A stretch of DNA of 64,000 bases from positions 23,670,942 through 23,734,941 of the forward strand of contig NC_023753.2 of the NCBI RefSeq assembly GCF_000499845.2. The letters run 5' to 3'. Shown piece after piece: positions 56,316-64,000 of the stretch. How positions within the stretch are numbered: position 1 is the stretch's first letter; each line of letters starts with the position of its first letter. This stretch comes from Phaseolus vulgaris. Its lineage: Eukaryota > Streptophyta > Magnoliopsida > Fabales > Fabaceae. The notes below the pieces were generated by a model that saw nothing but the letters and a program-made list of their open reading frames with translations, was not told the origin of the DNA and searched no databases. Both the position numbers and the translations under genes were made by a program.

Positions 56316-58557
56316 AGTGGCCTAAATAAGACGGGGTGAATTGTTTTTACAAGATTTTCGCAAGGTTTGAAAGTAAAGTGAAAAGTTTTGAAAAATCAAA
56401 AAATTGATTTTATGTTCAAATAAATAAAAAATATGTTTTAAGGTTATTTCCAGAAATCAACAAGTTGTTTTCACAAAACAACCGTTTGTTTATACCAGTA
56501 GAATTTAAAACAAAGTTAAAACAGTTTATGAGAGTAAAGATAGAGAGAATCATACAAAAGGCTTATACTAGTTCACTCTTGTTAGAATGTATGATTTTAA
56601 ACTAGAAGGGGGTGAATGGTTTAAAGAGGGATTTCGAAAACTTTTAAGTCAAGAATGAAATTATCTCAAGAAACAATTGATAAGAAATCCAGTTTGCCAA
56701 AACAATAAGCAAAAACAAAAGCACCAGAAAAACAATCGGTTGTTTCGTAGAAACAATCGGTTGTTTATACCAGAATACAAAATATCAAAACTGAATTTAA
56801 AGAGTTAAGGATAGAGAGAATGCACACAGATGTTTATACTGGTTCACTCTAAACCCAGAGCTACATCCAGTCTTCTCAGAAACCACTGAGGAATTCCACT
56901 AAGCAATCAAACCTAGATCACTTACAACACAACCAAGAAAGTGACCTTGATCCCCTCAAGACACACACTTCTCTTGGTCAACACACCAACACTAAGAATG
57001 CTGATCTTGATCCCCTCAAGAACACACAACACTTCTCAGCAAACACACAGAAGAAACTTGTTCAACAGATACAAGGATTACACTTGTTACAAAAGTAAAT
57101 CTGAAATCAATACAAGCAGAAATCCTATCTCACACTCTTTGATCAATCTCAATCTCTAAGCAATCTCAACTCTTTGAAAATCATAATCTTGTTGTTCTAA
57201 AAAGATTGTTATTTTTCAAATCTGTTTTACTGAATTTATTCAAAGATGTTTGTTATCAAATCTTAACAAACTTATTCATTGCATTTATTGATTGGTCAAA
57301 GCATTAAAGACTGGAGTGTAATCAGTTAGAATCATTTAAAGCCCAGTCAAAACAAAAACCATTTTTCTGTTATGGTACCAAAACAAACAATCGGTTTTTT
57401 CCTCGAATCAATTGGTTGTTTTGGTTTTAACAGCTCAACCATTTGAAAAACAGTTTTCAATCTTTTCTAAAAACATCTAAGTATAAAACAATCGGTTGTT
57501 TCGACAAAACAATCGGTTGTTTTTCACTTAGTTTGAAAAGCACTTTTCTTTTAAAAGATTGAGAATGTCTATGCTTTGGATTCAATCAAGAGTGGATTAC
57601 AAAACTCAAACTACCCCAGATCCTAACTAAGACAGCTCAGTAACAACAAGCACAACCAAGCCTTCAACATCCTTCAAAGGGTTTGGATTCTTCAAAGCTT
57701 GAACACCACTTGGTTCAACAACTCTTAACCAAGAACTACATCCAATCCTCAGCTAACCACTGAGAATTCACTATGTAATCAAACCTAGATTACAATCCAC
57801 ACACCAAGAGTGATGATCTTAAATCCCTCAAGAACACACACCACTCTTTGGCAACACCACAATTTCCAGAAACACCTTTCTGAAATTGTCTTGCACAAGA
57901 ACACACAAAAATACAATGTTCAAGAAGAAGAGAATAGAATACACCTGGATATACAAAGCTTAAGTTCAAAAGAATACAAAACCCAATCCTATTCCAGACA
58001 CTTGAGATGATCCAAAACTTTTGAATTCTTGAAAAATGTTTTAAGTGATCTCTCTTTCTTAGAGTTAGTTCAAAATAATGTTAAATAGTCTTTATATAAC
58101 CTCAATCAAGTGGTCAAAGTTATTAGATAAAAAACCAAAAGCAATTGGAAGCATTTAAAACACATAACAGAATTTTGTTATGAAAGCAACAGGTTGTTTT
58201 CCAAAACAATCGATTGAAATAATTTTTCTGTTAAGGTTTTCATAAAAACAACCAGTTGTTTTATCAAAATAACCGATTGTTTCTATTTGAAAGCAAAGAC
58301 AAACAAAGCAAAACTTTCTCAAATCATTTTAAAAACCACTACGTGTCAAACAACATGTTGTTTCGACATTTCAACAGGTTGAAATTTCACAGCCTTTTAG
58401 AAAACCCATCTTTTAAAAAGGATAAAGATTCAAATGATCTTGGATCATCTTAAGGAGTGAATTAACAAGTTAAAAACTACTAGACAACACACACCCAACA
58501 ACAAGGTTTTCAAGCTTTCCACATAGATTTGGAGACATCAAAGCATCTTGTTCAACA
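56316..58557 (-). repeat. 3' LTR of SIRE-like element, split by a solo LTR
   Basis: Pieces 56316-56579 and 57726-58557 together make an LTR of about 1.1 kb that on the minus strand starts TGTTGAACAAGATGC and ends CTAACA. A purine tract lies directly to its right. It carries several ACAATCGGTTGT-type palindromes. Confidence 0.78.
56580..57720 (-). mobile_element. solo LTR of the same family nested in the 3' LTR
   Basis: 1141 bp, tgttagaatgtatg...ggttcaaca on the plus strand. It is flanked by identical actct at 56575-56579 and 57721-57725, a perfect 5-bp target duplication. Confidence 0.88.
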
Positions 58558-58811
58558 ATCTCGCCCTATTTGATGAAGATAAATCCTGGTTCGTTTGTGT
58601 TGTAGTTTTTGAACTTGATAGGTCTTGCAAAACAGAATTTGTACACTTACAAAGCAAGTATACCAACAAGTTAAAGTAAAATCATCAAGCACACACGAAA
58701 CTAGTTTTCTACATAACTCATGAGAAGAAAAAACCAATCAACACAAATGTTCAACAGAAAACTGTGATGTATCAGAGCTATGGCAGCAACAATAGAATTT
58801 AAAGCATAATT
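58558..58811 (-). other. 3' internal region of SIRE-like element
   Basis: Non-coding sequence between the purine tract and the solo LTR at 58812. It continues at 59909 after that insertion. A TATCAGAGC word at 58772-58780 resembles a primer-site motif but is on the wrong strand and not next to an LTR end. Confidence 0.55.
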
Positions 58812-59903
58812 ATGTTGAACAAGATGCTTTGATATCTCCAAATCCAAGAGGAAAGCTTGAAGACCTTGTTGTTGGGTGTGTGTGTGTGTTGTCTAGTTGT
58901 TTGAAACTTGTTAATTCGCTCCTTAAGATGATCCAAGTTCATTTGAATATTTAACCTTTTGAAAAGATGTGTTTTCTAAAAAGCTGTCAAAATTTCAATA
59001 GGTTGTTTTTCGAAACAACAAGTTGTTTTACCTTAGTAGTTTTTGAAAAAGGTTGAAAGCTGTTTGACTTGGTTGATTTTGCTGTCAAACCAAATCAATC
59101 GATTGTTTCGACAAAACAATCGATTGTTTTCCTGAAAACCTTAACAAAATTCTATTAAGTGGTTTTAATATGTTTTAAATGATCCTAACTAACTTGGCTC
59201 CTTTATTAAATGTTTTTTACCACTTGGTTGGTCTATATAATGGTGGTTTTACGTTCCTAATCTTGGAGTAAAAGAAAGAGTTTATCAAAACAGTTTTTCC
59301 AAGATTTGAAAGAGCTTTGGATCATTCTTAAGTGTGTGGAATAAGATTGGGTTGTAATTCTGAACTTTAAGCTTTGAAATACCCAGGTGTATTCTATTCC
59401 CTTCTTCCTTGATTACTGTATTTCTATAGTTGTGTTGCCAAAGAATGTTGTGTGTTCTTGAGGTGTTCAAGATAAACATTCTTGGTGTGGTTTGCCAAAG
59501 GTGGTGTGTTTCTTGAGGGGTTCAAGGTCACTACTTTGGCGTGTGATGTGTATAATCTGGTTTTGATTGCATAGTGGATTACCAGTTCTTTCTGGGGACT
59601 GGATGTAGCTTTTGGTGTAAGAGTGAACCAATATAAATCTGTTTGTGTGATTCTCTCTTTCCCTGATCTCACATATATCTGTTTTAAGTTGTTTTTATTA
59701 ACTGCTGATAAAAACAACCGATTGTTTCGACAAAACAACCAATTGTTTTTCTGATATCATCTTAAAACAGTTTTGGGTATTTGTTTCCTTGATTCTTTTC
59801 TCTGTAATTCAGCAATGATTTTCATTATACCTTCAAAGTTTGTGAAAATCTCTCTTAAACAATTCACCCCCCCCCCTCTCGTTTAAGGCCATATATTCTA
59901 ACA
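58812..59903 (+). mobile_element. solo LTR, opposite orientation
   Basis: Starts TGTTGAACAAGATGC and ends TATATTCTAACA, 1092 bp. It is flanked by identical aatta (58807-58811 and 59904-59908), a perfect target duplication. It forms a large inverted repeat with the LTR ending at 58557. It contains paired palindromes, for example caatcgattgtttcgac and aacaatcgattgttttc near 59097-59130. Confidence 0.9.
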
Positions 59904-59982
59904 AATTAAACACACCATAGTGTAGCCAAAATTACAACCAAGAAACCACTAATTTCTCCCCCTATTTATGTTCACAAATAGA

Positions 59983-60159
59983 CTAAGAGAATGGATACTT
60001 TTTTACCGCAACAATGTACACCAACATATTTAAGGAGCTAAGTCCAGCTAAAAGGAAGAAAGAGTAATGAAGATGATCTTTGTTCAAGTTATCAGGAATC
60101 CAACCAAGATTTCCACCTCGTGTGGTAAAGTGAGTTACGATAGTAAAAATGAGAGAGCT
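59983..60159 (-). pseudogene. NPF (NRT1/PTR) transporter C-terminal fragment
   Basis: Reading from about 60159: SSLIFTIVTHFTTRGGNLGW, IPDNLNKDHLHYSFFLLAGL, SSLNMLVYIVAVKKYPFS, then TAG at 59985-59983. The GWIPDNLN..HLDYFFxLLAGLS region followed by a last membrane segment is the C-terminus of plant NPF peptide/nitrate transporters. Only the last 58 codons are present. It is fused directly to ABCC sequence at about 60160-60173 in a different frame, so no fusion protein is read through. Confidence 0.75.
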
Positions 60160-60172
60160 CAACTATGATAGT

Positions 60173-61794
60173 CCAATGACTTAACCATGTGCTACTTGAT
60201 ATCTGTAAGGTTTCCATGGCAATATAGCATCCAAACAGTATTAGAACCACCCAAAACCCTCCTAATGCATTATTGTACCTGATTAGAACACCCAAGCTGG
60301 CAACCCTTATTTCTCGTTCTTTTTGTTTAAAAAGGATAGATTTTCCTTCTTTTGGTTTACTTCCACTCTTTGCAAAACCATCAACTTTACCATTGGCCAC
60401 TGATTTTGAAGAGGCCTTCTGATCTGTAGTTTCAGTATCTACCATTTCTTCTTCATACTCCTTCATCTTTCCTGCATTTTCCATAAGCTTTTGGAATAGT
60501 GGTCCATGGTTAGACAGTTCCTCAAAAGTTGCCTCCTCCTTCACAATACCTTCATGGAGCAAAATGATTCTATCAACCTGTGAAAGGAAATGCAGTTGAT
60601 TCGTAACAAGAACTCGGGTCTTCCCACTCAATTCTCCCTTGACGCATTTATCAAAAACCTATCTAGCAACATGCGCATCCAGAGCTCTAAGGGGTCATCA
60701 AAGATATACACATCAAAATTGGAGTACGTAGCTCTAGCAGGTGTCAGATCACCTCCAAGCAAGGTGAAGACTCCAAATGTAATCACAGTTACAAAAACTG
60801 GAATGCTATTTAGTATAAATATCCATTGCACGCTCCAAGTAATGATGCTTTCAGAAACCATGACAATTCATCATTTTTTACGATCAGTACTTTAGAGTGG
60901 AAACTACTCTCCAATGCATAATACTTTATAGTGTCCATAACGGCTAAGATTTCATTCATAAGACCAATTCTTTTGTTTGTACGTTATAATCCCTCCTTAG
61001 ACAACTTCTGCATTATATTGATGATAAATGTCATAAAGTGTGAAGTGACTGGCATATTTGCTGAAGAGCGTCAGAGTTAGTAGTCATCAAGTTGGTTATT
61101 TTTCCAGTTGCAAATTGCTTTCGTGCTTCATGAGTAAGCCTTAAAGACTTGCGAAATACAGCAGCCACCAATGTTGATCTTAACCTGAACCAACACGCAT
61201 TACATTCTAAAAATATTGAGCTTCACATAACACTCTAAAGACCACTCCAAGAAATATTGAGAAGGCGTAAACATAGCCAGTTTAAGATGGGTCACCATTT
61301 TTCATAGCTTGTAGTAGTTGATTCAATATATGCGAACCCAAAAATTTGGAAATATCATTGCCAATCTTGCAAAAGCCTCCCCACCAAAACCTTCCTCCAA
61401 GGCTGGCATTTAATGCTCTTAAAAGCCAGGGTTTTGGCTTCCAAGATTCCTCAACCCAACATTTCTAAAACTTATTGATTAGTGTATTACTATGTTCCCA
61501 TGTATCTAATTTCCATATATACTTTTCATTCAGTGCTCTTTCATATCCTAGTTTCATGAGGGGATTCATCCAAGAAAACATTATTCTCGACAATATGTTA
61601 GCACTCCTCTTAAGACATACCATATCCCTTCCCAGGAGTTCATCATATGCAACTTCAACAATCATGTCACTCCCAAAGGGGGTATAACCTGGATATGGAT
61701 CCAAAGAAGGAAGATGCATAAGAAAAAGTATTCCAAACAAAACCTGAGCAACCAAAATTCATGTGCCAAGATGTCTCTTGACTTTCAAAGAACC
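60173..61794 (-). pseudogene. ABCC (MRP-type) transporter fragment, internally deleted
   Basis: Begins after an acceptor-like ttgcag at 61795-61800. In order: LFGILFLMHLPSLDPYPGYT; SRIMFSWMNPLMKLGYERAL; first transmembrane-domain pieces across several frames (SLRLTHEARKQFATGKITNL; MTTNSDALQQICQSLHTL); FTLLGGDLTPARA fused to TYSNFDVYIFDDPL (Walker B side of NBD1); then TRVLVTNQLHFLSQVDRI, GKMKEYEEEM and ISSSTWLSHWT at the start of the second membrane domain. Walker A and the signature motif of NBD1 are deleted. Multiple stops occur. The parent would be a vacuolar conjugate exporter of the ABCC1/ABCC2 type. Confidence 0.85.
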
Positions 61795-61880
61795 CTGCAA
61801 GACATATACAATTGAAAAGTGCAGGCACAATGACTAACTTTACTCTTGTTAGTTTTCCCTTGAGTAGTTAATCTTTGAAC
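61795..61880 (-). other. junction between gag and ABCC fragment
   Basis: Retroelement similarity ends near 61881 (AAKNHFW). The next 80 bases have no coding similarity and end in a pyrimidine-rich acceptor, so they may be the 3' end of an ABCC intron. That would argue for capture from DNA or unspliced RNA. Confidence 0.4.
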
Positions 61881-62274
61881 CCAAAAGTGATTCTTGGCTG
61901 CCAAGGATACCTACAAGAAAAGGTTAAGAAGCAAAATTTGGTCCCCTTATGAATGTGGGTCCAATGATGTTAGTAGAAACCTTAGGAACCTTAGAAACCT
62001 TAGGAACCCATTTCAAAATATCTTTGGGAACAAAAAATCTTCTCACTCTGCAGAATCTAACAGTGTGACCCCTTTTCCTGCAGTAAAAGCAAGTTTCAAC
62101 CGGTTGTTTCGACAAAACAATAGGTTGTTTTTCAAAGAAACTTGTAAAAAGGTTTTGAAAACGGTTTGCTCTTGCTTTTTGGATTAAACCCCAACCCAGC
62201 CTTGCCAAAAACACAATTATGAGAAGCAAGAACAGTTTCAAGATTGGATTGGCCTTTGGAAAACTTGTCCACAA
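61881..62274 (-). pseudogene. SIRE-like Gag, second zinc knuckle and protease edge
   Basis: CFYCRKRGHTVRFC is a CCHC knuckle, followed by WVPKVSKVPKVS and, after a stop, VSLAAKNHFW, which in SIRE-type copia proteins leads into the protease. The protease itself is absent. The KQPIVLSKQPVE residues are encoded by a copy of the palindromic LTR block (62098-62133). Confidence 0.7.
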
Positions 62275-62602
62275 TTTTTAAAAGATAATGAACTTTCTTT
62301 TGAAGAGATTCACAGTTTTCACAAAAGCTAGAATCAACACACTTGCAAGAAGAGTTTTGATAAATCATTTCCAAAGTTTCAAAATCAGTTTTTGAATGGC
62401 TCAACTCTTCTTCCAAGGTCTTGACTCTATTTTCCAACAAGTTGTTTAACTCTTTCAACTGGTTATTCAAAAGGGCTAGCCTATTAGCTTCCTCGTGAGT
62501 TTCTTTGAAGACATAAAAAAGTTGGCTATAATTTTCAAAATTAATAGAAGTGCTTGAACTTATACTACTTGATTTTGATTCTTCCTCTTTGCCATCAAAC
62601 AC
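62132..62602 (-). pseudogene. SIRE-like Gag, coiled-coil part
   Basis: Serine-rich start, then ANRLALLNNQLKELNNLLEN and RVKTLEEELSHSKTDFETLE form a coiled coil, typical of the middle of SIRE-like Gag. A one-base loss near 62588 puts it out of frame with the preceding part, and it overlaps the next frame at its end. Confidence 0.7.
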
Positions 62603-62661
62603 ATATTGGCTTCTTTATCTTCCTTTGATGATGAGCTAGAGGATGAATCGTCATTATCTTG

Positions 62662-63072
62662 TCAAGCTATGTAGGCTCTTCTTGCTTTTCCTTTCTTTTC
62701 AAACTTCTTAATTGCCCCTCTCTCTTTACTCTCATTGTTTGGACAATCGACATTTATGTGACCCTGTTTACCACATCCAAAACACGTATAGTTTGTAGAA
62801 TTAAATTCATTCACTTTATTATTATTATACATGTTTGATGGTTCATTCTTCTCCCAATTGTTTTTCTTCAAGAGCTTGCCAAACAAGGAGGTTGTGGTCA
62901 ATGGGGTCAAATTCTCGGATTTTGAAATTGCAGTGATCTTTGGTTGCCAAGATCTATCCAAGCATTTGAGGATCTTGATGTTTAGCTCCTCCCTTTCAAA
63001 GATCTTGTCGATGCTAATGAGGTGATTAATTTTTTAATAGACAAAAATAACTAGTCAAATATGTGTTATCTA
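62662..63072 (-). pseudogene. SIRE-like Gag, UBN2 end and first zinc knuckle
   Basis: ILKCLDRSWQPKITAISKSE and LTTTSLFGKL are the end of the UBN2-type gag domain of copia elements; CFGCGKQGHINVDC is the CCHC knuckle. TGA at 62662-62664 sits where Trp is expected (AYIAW). The N-terminus is cut off by the LTR at 63073. Confidence 0.75.
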
Positions 63073-63690
63073 TATTGAACAAGATGCTTTGATGCCTCCA
63101 AATCTATGTGGAAAGCTTGAAGACCTTGTTGTTGTGTGTGAGTTGTCTATTAGTTTTTAACTTGTTAATTCACTCCTTAAGATGATCCAAGCTCATTTAA
63201 ATCTTTATCTTTTTTAAAAGATGGGTTCTCTAAAAGACTATGAAATTTCAACCTGTTGATATGTTGAAACAACCTTTTGTTTGACACTTAGTGATTTTTA
63301 AAATGATTTGGAAAAATTTTCCATTGTTTTGTCTTTGCTGTCAAACAGAAACAATTGGTTATTTCAATAAAACAACAGGTTGTTTTTATGAAAACCTTAA
63401 CAGAAAAATTATTTCAATTGAATGTTTTAGAAAACAACCTATTGTTTTCATAACAAAATTTTGTTATGTGTTTTAAATGCTTCCAACTGATTTTAGTTTT
63501 TGATGTAACAGTTTTGACCATTTGATTAAGGTTATATAAAGGCTGATTAACATTCTTTTGAACTAACTCTAAGAAAGAGAGATCACTCAAAACGTTTTTC
63601 AAAAATTCAAAAGCTTTGGATCATCTCAAGTGTCTGGAATAGGATTAGATTTTGTATTCTTCTGAACTTAAGCTTTGTAAACCCTTTTTA
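63073..63690 (+). mobile_element. partial LTR of the SIRE-like family
   Basis: tattgaacaagatgctttga corresponds to the TGTTGAACAAGATGC start with one change. It matches the LTR at 58812 (same strand) and, inverted, 57.9-58.56 kb through aagctttg near 63670. The rest of the LTR is missing or unrecognisable, so it is truncated on the right. Confidence 0.7.
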
Positions 63691-64000
63691 TTTTCTCCTT
63701 TATTAATAACATATTTGTAGTAACCCACTGATGTGGGTATTGAATGAACTTCGTTATCAATTTTGCGTGTGATTATTCTTCATTCACTGTTCTTCATAAA
63801 TTTGATTATAGAAAATTTGAGTTATTTTCCAATAGTATCATCGATCATGTGATGCTTGAGTGATATGAAATTATTTGCTCGCGTGACAAAAGAACGCTCA
63901 AGTGAGACCATGATCATATTAATTTTTTCCCTCTTCTTGAGATAGTTTCACTCAAGTGACGTAAGGTTACTCAAGCGAGGAAGTCTTCATTTATTTGAGG
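63691..64000. other. intergenic sequence with CTCAAGTGA-type words
   Basis: No gene seen. gctcaagtgag, cactcaagtgac and actcaagcgag occur between 63895 and 63985, resembling those at 36685-36900. Confidence 0.45.

Larger units (their letters stand above)
56316..63072 (-). mobile_element. SIRE-like copia element with captured host genes, pol missing
   Basis: Minus-strand order: gag (63072-61881), ABCC transporter fragment (about 61794-60173), NPF transporter fragment (about 60160-59983), 3' internal region, a purine tract (AATAGGGCGAGAT) and a 3' LTR (58557-56316). It is interrupted by two solo LTRs of the same family. Its 5' end is cut by another LTR at 63073. No protease, integrase or RT of its own remains. 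The capture model is inference; the order and strand of the parts are seen directly. Confidence 0.7.

Noticed and set aside
58768..58790. tatcagagctatgg as a primer-binding site
   Set aside because: It is not adjacent to an LTR end in the right orientation; the neighbouring LTR is a later solo insertion with its own target duplication.

Overview
The window is plant nuclear DNA: very AT-rich gene-poor sequence packed with nested transposable elements. The types present (chromovirus and Tat-lineage Ty3 elements, SIRE-type Ty1/copia, CACTA, Mutator-like, TRIM) and the captured plant gene fragments (PORR, ABCC, NPF) indicate a dicot. The SIRE-like LTRs with many ACAATCGGTTGT palindromes suggest a legume, but that is inference. 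I see no intact ordinary host gene. The only possible host exon is a weak terminal exon at 378-476.

Layout. 1-15.7 kb: AT-rich intergenic DNA with microsatellites and one solo LTR (12152-12650). 15.7-36.3 kb: a minus-strand Ty3 chromovirus (Tekay-like; IN chromodomain, tRNA-iMet primer site) whose 3' LTR was split by a plus-strand 13.4-kb Tat-lineage Ty3 element (17044-30487). The inner element has a perfect 5-bp target duplication (tggag) and two 1153-bp LTRs that I count as differing at 13 positions. It carries gag-PR-RT-RH-aRH-IN on the plus strand and, between pol and the 3' LTR, two related antisense genes separated by a decayed LTR-like segment. 37.9-40.6 kb: two small non-autonomous DNA elements, the second a CACTA element with perfect TIRs and a 3-bp TSD. 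42.2-53 kb: a CACTA relic containing a Pack-MULE with a PORR gene fragment (43342-44624) and a second, older Tat-lineage element on the minus strand (44828-52482), which also has an antisense gene. 53435-53852: a 418-bp TRIM whose LTRs contain a plant snRNA-type promoter motif pair (USE plus TATA). 56.3-63.7 kb: a minus-strand SIRE-like copia element in which everything after gag is replaced by fragments of an ABCC transporter gene and an NPF transporter gene, further interrupted by solo LTRs of its own family.

How the parts relate. Both Tat elements and the TRIM share a primer-binding site that I match to plant tRNA-Lys and a similar G-run polypurine tract, so the TRIM could be mobilised by Tat-type enzymes. 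Both Tat elements carry the same antisense gene family, recognisable from a shared C-terminal motif. Every long coding region is broken by stops or frameshifts. Many stops fit CAG to TAG, CAA to TAA or TGG to TGA changes, as expected from deamination of methylated cytosines in silenced elements.

Limits: family names, tRNA matches and the U6 promoter comparison come from recalled family knowledge, not from searches. Splice sites, element ages and capture mechanisms are inferences.
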